Assembly (NCBI GenBank): GCA_030840415.1
Contig: JAVEEO010000311.1
Span: 1-10,402, forward strand
Reading direction: 5' to 3'
DNA length: 10,402 nt
DNA from: Pseudonocardiales bacterium
GTDB lineage: Bacteria; Actinomycetota; Actinomycetes; Mycobacteriales; Jatrophihabitantaceae
Position numbers and translations under genes: made by a program
In this document: piece after piece, positions 1 to 6,222 of the stretch
Layout of the letters: every line of letters begins with the position of its first letter
Numbering within the stretch: position 1 is the first letter of the stretch
Notes under the pieces: model-generated
Databases searched by the model: none
Told to the model about the DNA's origin: nothing
Seen by the model: only the letters and a program-made list of their open reading frames with translations

Positions 1-523
1 GCCCGGGTGACCTGCGATTCTGCCGCCGGCACTGTCGTTCGTAGTCGCGCTGCAGGGACGCGACTTCGTCGTACACGAGTCCGGCCAGTGCATGCCACCT
101 GGTCTCGTCAGGGTCAAGCCGGGCCACCTTGGCGAGGAGGAGAGTTCCGTCGAGCCCAGTGAGCACGGTCGTGATGGTGACGGGTTGCCCGTCGTGGAGT
201 GTGATCTCCACTCCCGCGATGACGTACCGCCGGCCTAGGCGTAGGGGGGCCAAGACGCGGCCCTCCTGACTCCAGAGCACCGTGTCGCCGTCCTCGATCA
301 GCCCCTCGTGAAGAAGGGCTTTGACCGCCTTCGACACGGTTCCTTGGGGAATCTCTCGTGCGGGGGGCCGATTCGGACGCGACTTCGCCAGCGCGATCTC
401 CTTGCGGGAAACCTCGTGGGGCGCCTTCTCGGACACCCGCGCTAGCACTTCGCCCAGGACGTCGGACCCCACCTGAGACGACGGGGCCAGGCGGTTCAGC
501 AGGAACTCGAACGCTTCATGCAT
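1..523 (-). CDS. ROK-like winged-helix transcriptional regulator, N-terminal part (gene runs off left edge)
   Basis: The minus strand is open from an ATG at 523 to the window edge, giving 174 residues with no stop. The start is set by GGAGG (plus-strand CCTCC at 532-536) eight bases upstream. Residues about 57-95 read as a winged helix: the recognition-helix region contains GTVSKAVKALLHEGLIEDGD, followed by a short wing and a PLRLGRRY linker. Next comes VIAGVEITLHD and a strand ending LTGLDGTLL, which resembles the start of the actinobacterial ROK/sugar-kinase-like fold (the family has G-x-x-I/V-x beta strands here). Such proteins are usually DNA-binding repressors, some sensing sugars. The ATP-binding and zinc motifs that would confirm ROK lie outside the window. 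The gene is divergent from everything to its right, so it could control the 524-719 leader region, but that is inference. A MarR-like regulator with an unrelated effector domain is the alternative. Confidence 0.7.
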   Translation of the reverse strand, partial: MHEAFEFLLNRLAPSSQVGSDVLGEVLARVSEKAPHEVSRKEIALAKSRPNRPPAREIPQGTVSKAVKALLHEGLIEDGDTVLWSQEGRVLAPLRLGRRYVIAGVEITLHDGQPVTITTVLTGLDGTLLLAKVARLDPDETRWHALAGLVYDEVASLQRDYERQCRRQNRRSPG

Positions 524-719
524 GGCACTCGCCTCCGAGCATCCAGCAAGTTCAGATGATGCTAGTTGAAGCACAATTCACAAGGAAGGTCAACTACCGC
601 TGACTAAAAGTGTCGGAGGGTAACCGCGCTGCTACAGAAATGCGGCTTTCTAAGCGAATGCATAGGCCATACCATGGAGCTTCCTCTGAAACGGAGCTAG
701 GACATCCGAGGAGGCACCC
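524..719. promoter_or_regulatory. Divergent intergenic leader region between the ROK-like regulator and the plus-strand unit
   Basis: This 196-base gap separates the minus-strand regulator from the first plus-strand start with a good ribosome binding site, so promoters for both directions probably lie here. It is visibly more A/T-rich than the flanking DNA around 545-605. It contains the inverted repeat listed separately. No convincing pair of -35 and -10 hexamers with normal spacing could be picked on either strand, so no promoter is placed. Confidence 0.4.
563..596. promoter_or_regulatory. Inverted repeat TAGTTGA-N20-TCAACTA, possible operator
   Basis: A perfect 7-base inverted repeat has arms at 563-569 and 590-596 and a 20-base spacer that itself holds a short TGAA-N6-TTCA palindrome. 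Arm centres are 27 bases apart, between two and three helical turns. It lies 40-73 bases upstream of the regulator start and about 125 bases upstream of the 720 ORF, a fitting place for an autoregulatory operator. A site of this size can also arise by chance, so the role is inference. Confidence 0.3.
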
Positions 720-818
720 ATGTTCTACGTGGCGAACATGCGACAGAAGCCCGGCACGCACCGTGAAGCCCGCGATGTGTTCATCGTCGAGGTACGCACC
801 GCCCGGGAGGTTGCTTAA
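720..818 (+). CDS. Small ORF (32 aa) with a strong ribosome binding site; possibly the broken 5' end of the frame continuing to 1622
   Basis: GAGGAGG at 708-714 sits five bases before the ATG, the best plus-strand initiation signal in the first 1.6 kb. Translation gives MFYVANMRQKPGTHREARDV, then 12 more residues to VRTAREVA and a TAA at 816-818. No family is recognised. The same reading frame has no further stop until 1622, so the ORF is either a genuine short peptide or the 5' piece of a longer gene interrupted by a nonsense codon. It is too short for coding statistics; support rests on the initiation signal and frame continuity. Confidence 0.3.
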   Translation: MFYVANMRQKPGTHREARDVFIVEVRTAREVA

Positions 819-893
819 ACGGGGATCGCTCCCCTCCCAGGCGGCTATCCCGGCCGGGAGGGTTCACCCGACTATCTCGCGCTCGCACCGGCG

Positions 894-1622
894 GTGGAGC
901 AAGCTCCGGCGAGGGCCAGCTATCCCGTGCGCTTCTGGACGACCTTGGAGCCTTCGCGGCGAAAGTGGCCGTCGCGTAAGGCGAGTGACTTGGCCGGCCT
1001 TCCGCCGTGGGGCTGCGGCGAGGAACTCCTCTTCAGGGATGGCGACGGCCGGTGGGAGCGTGTCTCGGACGCCACGCGTTGGTTACGCGAACTGGGTGGT
1101 CTCACCCGAATCACCGTGGCCGTCGTCTCGACCGAGAAGACCGTGGTTCCTACGAGTGGGATGTTGTCGATAGCTCCGGCGTCCGGGGCGGACGGGCAGT
1201 CACCTTCCAGGACGCCGGGCAGACATCGACTGGACGCATCGCACCAGCCGACCCGCGTCGTCGTGCATGTCGCGTTCTTCTGCCGTGTATTCGATTCCAT
1301 CCTTCTTCTCGAAGGCGGGTGCAGTGGCGACATCCGGGAGCTGCTGTTCTACGAGCTGTTCGACGATGATCAACTGATCGCCGACCTGATGACAGGGCGG
1401 GGTCCCAATGAACCCCTGCACCAGATCCTCGGGCGCGGGTTGGCTCGCGGCCGAAAGGTGCCGCCGGTCATCTCCGGCATGGACGTGCGGCTCGCTTCGG
1501 CTGGGGTCGAAGTCCATCCCGACACCGAAACATGCCAACGCTGCCCGAATGGGTCGTGGATGGGCCAGGGGACCGGGTGGGGCGACGGCGACCCGGGGTC
1601 CTGCGACATCCGGTGGGATTAG
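894..1622 (+). CDS. Hypothetical protein, possible remnant; directly upstream of the DUF4407 gene
   Basis: This frame is open from 819 to the TAG at 1620-1622; the first usable start is a GTG at 894, giving 242 residues, but no ribosome binding site precedes it. Third codon positions are strongly G/C, most clearly in 894-1140 and 1320-1620, as expected for coding DNA here. A segment near residues 143-165 (SGDIRELLFYELFDDDQLIA) looks like ordinary acidic helix. The stop overlaps the Shine-Dalgarno of the DUF4407 gene (TAGGAGAAG), as in tightly packed operons. Against it: the protein is rich in Trp, Arg and Pro, matches no family I know, lacks an initiation signal, and an antisense ORF at 1200-1538 also reads acceptably. 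It is most simply a decayed gene whose true start was at 720, or a poorly conserved hypothetical protein. Confidence 0.3.
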   Translation: MEQAPARASYPVRFWTTLEPSRRKWPSRKASDLAGLPPWGCGEELLFRDGDGRWERVSDATRWLRELGGLTRITVAVVSTEKTVVPTSGMLSIAPASGADGQSPSRTPGRHRLDASHQPTRVVVHVAFFCRVFDSILLLEGGCSGDIRELLFYELFDDDQLIADLMTGRGPNEPLHQILGRGLARGRKVPPVISGMDVRLASAGVEVHPDTETCQRCPNGSWMGQGTGWGDGDPGSCDIRWD

Positions 1623-1628
1623 GAGAAG
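1621..1628 (+). promoter_or_regulatory. Ribosome binding site AGGAGAAG that fixes the DUF4407 start
   Basis: AGGAGAAG lies two bases before the ATG at 1631, with its AGGA core about six bases from the start codon. The same open frame extends upstream to an ATG at 1532, but that ATG has no such signal and the extra 33 residues (Arg/Gly/Pro-rich) do not resemble the family N-terminus. The stop of the preceding open frame overlaps the site. Confidence 0.7.
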
Positions 1629-1630
1629 TC

Positions 1631-2974
1631 ATGCGAAACCGAAGCTCGACTGTCGCCGGAGACGAGCACCCGGACGCCGGGAGCGCGGACCGGACACCCC
1701 GGTGGTGGTCGGCCGGCAGCCTCTTGCGCCGGCCCACCGGAGTGGACGAGCGCATCCTGACGACCATGCCGACCGAGCGCGGTCGGTACACCGCAATGGG
1801 CATCGTCGTGCTGGCCACCGCGCTGCTCGCCATGCTCTCCATGGGTATCTCCGTGTTCAGCGTGTTCGGCACGTTCGAGTGGGTGATCATCCCCATCGTG
1901 GTCGTCTGGGGTGGCTTCATCCTCGGACTGGACTGCTACCTGATGAGTACCGTCATCAGGTTGTGGAAGATGCTGCCTCGGGTCCTGCTCGCGGTCGCCT
2001 TCGGCTTCATGATCGCCGAAGGCCTCCTGCTGGGCTTGTTCCACACAGCGATCGAAGAACGGGTCCATGACGACCGAGTGGCCGCCGCCGCCACCCTGGA
2101 AGGCAACCTCAAGCGCTGCAACCCCGTGCCGGGGATAGACGCCCCAGCACCGAAGTCGGGGTGTGAACAAGCGACACTGGTGGTGAACGTCAATCCCCAG
2201 CCCGCCGCGCTGCTACGGCAACAGGCCGAGGAGACCCAGCGCGCGAAGGTCCTCCAGCCGACCGTGGACCGCGACGCCGCGACGTACGCACATCTCGAGG
2301 ACCTGGCGCGCAGGGAGTGCGACGGAGTGGCCGGACCCGGCCTGACCGGAGTGCCGGGCGTGGGATACGAGTGCCGGCGGCTGCGCAACCAGGCAGACAC
2401 CTTCTACGCCGACCACTCCATCAAGAAGAACCAGGACGAGCTGACCCGACTGAACCGTGATATCTCGTCATTCCCGCGGCGCATCACCGCGGCGCAGAGC
2501 CGATTCACCACGGTGCGCGATGCGCTCATCGAAAGCAAGCGCAAGGAGCTGATCGCAGGGCAGAAGGAAATCGGCTTGCTGGAACGAGTACGGGCTCTCG
2601 GTCATCTCGCTGCCGAGGATCCGCACGTCCGGAACGCCCAATGGGGATTGCGCGTCTTCCTGGTGCTCGTGGACTCGCTACCGGTTCTGTTGAAGTACCT
2701 GAGCGGCGTCACGCCCTACGACCGCCGGGCCGCCGCCCGGATCGAGACCCAGCAGCGCGCGGGGCGGAACTCCGACCAGACCGAACTGCTGCAGAACGCT
2801 GCCCAGGAGGAAGCGAAGCGACAGCAGATCCGTGCCGTTGCGGCCCAGCAGCGGCAGCACCCCGTTGGTCCTGCCGCCGGTTCGGCACCTGACCTGGAGT
2901 TGGAACGCGCCATCGCCGCCCGCGCAGCTCAGCTTCTGCGCCGTGATGCCCCTGTCGAACGCACGGGACGGTAG
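1631..2974 (+). CDS. DUF4407 domain membrane protein, 447 aa
   Basis: Predicted topology: a cytoplasmic N-tail (1-50), two TM helices at about 53-77 and 84-106, a third at about 115-137, a long soluble segment (138-335) and a fourth TM at about 337-358, followed by a charged, Gln/Ala-rich cytoplasmic tail. The layout, the FILGLDCYLMS stretch at the end of TM2 and the PRVLLAVAFGFMIAE helix are typical of DUF4407. The soluble segment contains heptad-like helices (195-230, 255-320) broken by a Gly-rich loop between Cys230 and Cys248; Cys163 and Cys178 form a second pair. With four TMs the segment should lie outside the membrane, so disulfides are plausible. Family function is unknown. It is the first clear gene of the plus-strand cassette, with the vWA gene starting eight bases after its stop, implying a shared transcript and probably a shared complex. 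Confidence 0.85.
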   Translation: MRNRSSTVAGDEHPDAGSADRTPRWWSAGSLLRRPTGVDERILTTMPTERGRYTAMGIVVLATALLAMLSMGISVFSVFGTFEWVIIPIVVVWGGFILGLDCYLMSTVIRLWKMLPRVLLAVAFGFMIAEGLLLGLFHTAIEERVHDDRVAAAATLEGNLKRCNPVPGIDAPAPKSGCEQATLVVNVNPQPAALLRQQAEETQRAKVLQPTVDRDAATYAHLEDLARRECDGVAGPGLTGVPGVGYECRRLRNQADTFYADHSIKKNQDELTRLNRDISSFPRRITAAQSRFTTVRDALIESKRKELIAGQKEIGLLERVRALGHLAAEDPHVRNAQWGLRVFLVLVDSLPVLLKYLSGVTPYDRRAAARIETQQRAGRNSDQTELLQNAAQEEAKRQQIRAVAAQQRQHPVGPAAGSAPDLELERAIAARAAQLLRRDAPVERTGR

Positions 2975-2981
2975 GAAGGGC

Positions 2982-3743
2982 ATGCACCCGGAGAATGCGG
3001 CGGGCAGGCTGCATCCGATCTACATCGTCCTCGACGTCTCCCAGTCGATGTGGAAGGCCTGGCGAGGGCAAGGCCCGCACACCAACGGCGGTTCGCCATC
3101 GGAAGCCTTCATGTCGCTGATTCCCAACACGCTGATGGCATTGACCGGATCCCCCATGATGCAGGCCGTGGCATGGGTCAGCGTGCTGGCATTCAGCGAT
3201 CGGCCGCAGGTGCTCCAGCCGATTCGATCGCTGGCCGAGGCTCCCGTGATAGCCGAGCCACGTCGCGGCGTCCAGAGCGATTACGACGCGATCTTGAGAT
3301 TCCTGCTGCTGCGCTTCCGACAGGACGCCCGGGTGATGACCGCACAGCAGCGGAGCAGCCGGCCGGTCGTTGTCGGCTACCCGCGGGTGCTGTTCATCAC
3401 CGACGGAGCACCGTTCGTAGGAGCTGGGTACCAATATCCTCAACGGTGGCAGGACGCCCGCGACCGCCTGGTGGCCGGGCCCTCGCATGCTCTTCTTGCG
3501 ACCATCGGACTGCCGGGATCGTGCGAGCCCGTCCTGTGGCGGCTGGCCACCGGAGACGACCGCGGCGAGAAGAACGCCTTCCTCGCACACTCCGTGCCGG
3601 ACCCGGACGGTCTGGCCGCCACGCTCGTCGCCAGCATCGAAGAGGAGCGGTCGAGGCCGGACGCGAGGTCTGCGCTGCTGCGGACACCCGCCGGGATGAG
3701 GCGTATTCGACGATCGGTTGGCTTACGGCGGGCGGGCGCCTGA
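2982..3743 (+). CDS. TerY-like von Willebrand factor A domain protein, 253 aa
   Basis: One vWA domain fills nearly the whole protein. The first strand reads HPIYIVLDVSQSM, giving the DxSxS metal-ion (MIDAS) motif with Asp18, Ser20 and Ser22; a later strand RVLFITDGAP supplies Asp141. This resembles the TerY group of tellurite-resistance-type vWA proteins, where the domain binds a divalent metal and acts as a protein-protein scaffold. The usual MIDAS threonine before the central helix is not obvious: the matching stretch is RRGVQSDYDAIL (95-106), so Ser99 or Asp100 may substitute. No signal peptide or TM segment is present, so it should be cytosolic. The ATG at 2982 is chosen because AGGAAGGG (2973-2980) precedes it; an in-frame ATG at 2946 lacks such a site and would overlap the DUF4407 gene. 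It probably links the DUF4407 protein and the ABC exporter, by inference from gene order. Confidence 0.85.
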   Translation: MHPENAAGRLHPIYIVLDVSQSMWKAWRGQGPHTNGGSPSEAFMSLIPNTLMALTGSPMMQAVAWVSVLAFSDRPQVLQPIRSLAEAPVIAEPRRGVQSDYDAILRFLLLRFRQDARVMTAQQRSSRPVVVGYPRVLFITDGAPFVGAGYQYPQRWQDARDRLVAGPSHALLATIGLPGSCEPVLWRLATGDDRGEKNAFLAHSVPDPDGLAATLVASIEEERSRPDARSALLRTPAGMRRIRRSVGLRRAGA

Positions 3744-3824
3744 CATGACGAGACCATCCGGCTGCTACGCCTCGCGGGGAACTAGCCACTACTGCCGTCG
3801 CTCGTAGCCGAGGGAGGATGCGAC
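3744..3824 (+). other. 81-base spacer between the vWA and ABC transporter genes
   Basis: This is the widest gap inside the cassette. It contains a 20-codon ORF (3745-3807) starting one base after the vWA stop, without a ribosome binding site or recognisable product. No hairpin followed by a T-run is seen, so transcription probably continues into the transporter gene, although an internal promoter cannot be excluded. The GGGAGG at 3812-3817 is the transporter's ribosome binding site. Confidence 0.45.
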
Positions 3825-6158
3825 ATGCCGACTCTGCGCCTCACGCTGCCGGATGGCGAGCACCAGTTGCCGGACGACCGCCCTCTGTACTTGTGGACGG
3901 AAGGTGACCGCCTCCGAGTCACTGCCGACCGGCCACCGTCGCAGCGCGGCGTGGGCCTGGGCTATTTCTCCCCGATGTTGGGTAGCTGGTGGCTCAACCT
4001 CGAAGGGGACCGGCAGGAAATTCTGCTGCTCGACGGCCAGCCGGTCTCTGCCGGCCGGCTGCGATTGCCACGGGCCGGTGCCGAACTCAGGCTCGCCACC
4101 GTGCCCACGTCACCCGCCACTGCCAGCCAAGCACCGTTCGACACGCCGCAGTTCGACCGCGACGGCACCGAACCCCAGCGCGACGACGGGCCTCGCAGCG
4201 AGGCTTTCGCGTCCCTCACTCCTCCGACTGGCGCAGCGCAGCAGGGTGCCAGGGCATCCTGGTCCATAGGGCCGGTCGGCACCTCCGCCGATATCAAGAT
4301 CGATGACCCGCAGATCCGGCCGAACCACGGCCGCCTCCGGCGCGCCCCTGACGGACGTTGGTGGGTCACCGCCGACGCCGGGCCGATCTACGTCAACGGC
4401 GTGCGAACCCGATGGGCGGCGCTGAGCGAAGGCGACGCGTTCGTCATCGGCCAGACTGCCGTCACCATCACGCGGCAACCGGCTACGACGACCGCCCCTG
4501 TCGAGGTCAGCGCCGGCCAGGGGCTGTCTGTCGACCTGGATCGGGTGACACTCCGCCGCGGAAGCACCACCCTGCTCGATGACGTCTCCCTGCACGTCCG
4601 CGCCGGCGAGGTGGTCGCCCTGATAGGGCCTTCCGGATCGGGTAAGACTTCCCTTGTCAAACTCCTGCTCGGTGAGTACCAGCCCGACTCGGGCATGGTC
4701 CGGATCGGCGCGGCCAACGGCGCCGTCCGCCAGCAGGTTCGCTACGTGCCGCAGTCCGATGACCTGTACCCGTCGCTGACCGTATACGAGACGCTCCTGT
4801 ACGCCGCCCGGTTCCGCTGGGAGTCAAACACGAGGTCAGCGCAGCTGGAGAAGCAGGTCCGGGACGTCATCGACTGGCTCGGCCTTGCCGAGCGAGCTGA
4901 GGCGGTGATCGGCAGCCTCTCCGGCGGTGAACGACGCCGGGTCTCCATCGGCACCGAACTGGTCGGTCGTCCTCAGTTGCTGCTGCTGGACGAGCCGACC
5001 AGTGGGCTCGATCTGGGTAAGGACCGCGACATCATGAGGCGGTTGGGGGCGATCAGCCAAGAACTCCACTGCACCATCATCGTCGTTACGCACACCTTGA
5101 CCCATCTTCGAGACGCCGGCGCCAGCGTGCTCGTGCTCGGCAAGGGCGGCCGACTCGCATACCGAGGGAACCCGGATCAGGCCCCGGAGGAGAACGGACA
5201 CCACAGCTGGGCTGATTGGCTCACCTACCTGGACACGGTCCGGCCACGGGCCGCCTTGCGGAATCCGGACCTCAATGGCGCCCGTCCAGTCCGGGCCCGA
5301 CCTGCGGGTGGCGGCGTACTGACCAACCGTTCGGTCCTGGGGCTGATCACGACACCCGAGCGTCAAACTCGCGCTTTTCTCACGGCACTGCATCGCCAGT
5401 TCATGCTGCTCTGGAGGCGCGGCCCGCGCTCACTGGCCGCGCTGTTCGGCATGCCGCTACTCGGCGTGCTGGTGGCAATCGCCGCTTCGCCCGGTGGCCT
5501 GCGGTCTGGTGGCAACTCGATTCAAGCGCTGGCCATCCTGGTGACGATCGCCGCGCTGACCGGAGCATCGCTGACCTACCACGAACTCGTCAGCGAAAGC
5601 TCCATTCTCCGACGCGACTGGCGCGTGGGGATCAGCGTCGTTTCCCTGCTTCTCGCCAAGGCGGCGACCGTGGCTGCCGTGTGTGCGGTCCTCGCGTCCG
5701 CGATGACCTTCGTCTTCACGCCGCGCGGGCTGCCAAGTTCCGCAGATGCCCTGCCGGCACCAGTGGCGCTCTTCCTCACCCTGTTCTCGGCCATGATCGC
5801 CTCAGCCGGGCTGGGCATGGCAATCTCGTCGGTGTCCGGGACCTTGGAACGCGCGGTGACGTTCAGCACCGCGCTCGCCGTGGTGCAAGTCGCTCTCAAC
5901 GGCTCCCTGTTCCAGCTCACCGGCCTATGGCGGTGGGCTGCCGCTGTGCTCCCGTCGCGTCAGGGATTCAATGCAATGGCCTCGTATGCGGACATGAACC
6001 GGTTTCGCGGGCCCGGTACGCGTGAGGCTTTGTGGTCCGTCAGCGAAGCCCGCTTCTGGCACCCGCTACTTTTCTGCCTTCTGATCTTCTTCATGTCCAC
6101 GGCTGCCGCCGTGGCTGTCACCACCAAGGCGTGGCGTACCGGAAAGTCGGTTAGGTAA
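3825..6158 (+). CDS. FHA-domain ABC transporter with fused ATPase and ABC-2 permease (Rv1747/ABCG type), 777 aa
   Basis: GGGAGG seven bases upstream fixes the ATG. Order: residues 1-95, a beta-rich region that may be a very diverged FHA-like fold; a Thr/Pro/Ala-rich linker; an FHA-like domain at about 146-215; an ABC ATPase at about 235-470; and an ABC-2 permease from about 525 to the end with six hydrophobic segments. ATPase motifs are complete: Walker A GPSGSGKT (268-275), Q-loop Gln310, signature LSGGE (365-369), Walker B LLLLDE with Asp389/Glu390, and H-loop His423. The fusion order matches M. tuberculosis Rv1747 and ABCG half transporters, so the protein should dimerise and export a lipid or hydrophobic molecule; the substrate is unknown. 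The FHA lacks canonical phosphothreonine contacts: IGP replaces IGR, RPNH replaces SRxH, and the NGT turn is gone. It ends the plus-strand cassette at the convergent terminator. Confidence 0.92.
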   Translation: MPTLRLTLPDGEHQLPDDRPLYLWTEGDRLRVTADRPPSQRGVGLGYFSPMLGSWWLNLEGDRQEILLLDGQPVSAGRLRLPRAGAELRLATVPTSPATASQAPFDTPQFDRDGTEPQRDDGPRSEAFASLTPPTGAAQQGARASWSIGPVGTSADIKIDDPQIRPNHGRLRRAPDGRWWVTADAGPIYVNGVRTRWAALSEGDAFVIGQTAVTITRQPATTTAPVEVSAGQGLSVDLDRVTLRRGSTTLLDDVSLHVRAGEVVALIGPSGSGKTSLVKLLLGEYQPDSGMVRIGAANGAVRQQVRYVPQSDDLYPSLTVYETLLYAARFRWESNTRSAQLEKQVRDVIDWLGLAERAEAVIGSLSGGERRRVSIGTELVGRPQLLLLDEPTSGLDLGKDRDIMRRLGAISQELHCTIIVVTHTLTHLRDAGASVLVLGKGGRLAYRGNPDQAPEENGHHSWADWLTYLDTVRPRAALRNPDLNGARPVRARPAGGGVLTNRSVLGLITTPERQTRAFLTALHRQFMLLWRRGPRSLAALFGMPLLGVLVAIAASPGGLRSGGNSIQALAILVTIAALTGASLTYHELVSESSILRRDWRVGISVVSLLLAKAATVAAVCAVLASAMTFVFTPRGLPSSADALPAPVALFLTLFSAMIASAGLGMAISSVSGTLERAVTFSTALAVVQVALNGSLFQLTGLWRWAAAVLPSRQGFNAMASYADMNRFRGPGTREALWSVSEARFWHPLLFCLLIFFMSTAAAVAVTTKAWRTGKSVR

Positions 6159-6222
6159 CGTCCGCGCTGACAATCTTTGCCCTGCTACCCGGGCAGAAAG
6201 CCCGCAGTCAGGCGCCGGACGT
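6158..6222. terminator. Nested inverted repeats between convergent genes, likely bidirectional terminator
   Basis: An outer stem pairs ACGTCCGCGCTGAC (6158-6171) with GTCAGGCGCCGGACGT (6207-6222), perfect apart from two single-base bulges. Inside it, CTTTGCCC (6175-6182) pairs with GGGCAGAAAG (6191-6200), again with a small bulge, around an 8-base loop. The structure begins at the last base of the transporter stop codon and overlaps the final codons of the NrfD gene on the other strand. There is no T-run on either strand, as is common for high-GC actinobacterial terminators. Confidence 0.6.

Noticed and set aside
610..1173. Plus-strand 187-codon open frame starting at 610 (GTG).
   Set aside because: Ser/Arg/Pro-rich translation with low third-position G/C, typical of an out-of-frame shadow in high-GC DNA.
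1200..1538. Minus-strand 112-residue ORF antisense to the 894-1622 frame, with a readable acidic sequence (EKKDGIEYTAEERDMHDD).
   Set aside because: It starts at TTG without a ribosome binding site, has lower G/C at third positions than the plus frame by eye, and is not linked to a neighbouring gene. It remains a competing reading of this stretch.
1532..1630. Longer start for the DUF4407 protein at ATG 1532.
   Set aside because: No ribosome binding site there; the added residues are Arg/Gly/Pro-rich and unlike the family, while ATG 1631 has AGGAGAAG directly upstream.
2709..3590. Minus-strand 293-codon open frame opposite the DUF4407 and vWA genes.
   Set aside because: It lies antisense to two well-supported genes and its translation has no recognisable motifs.
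3745..3807. 20-codon ORF between the vWA and ABC genes.
   Set aside because: No ribosome binding site, no recognisable sequence, and too short to separate from chance.
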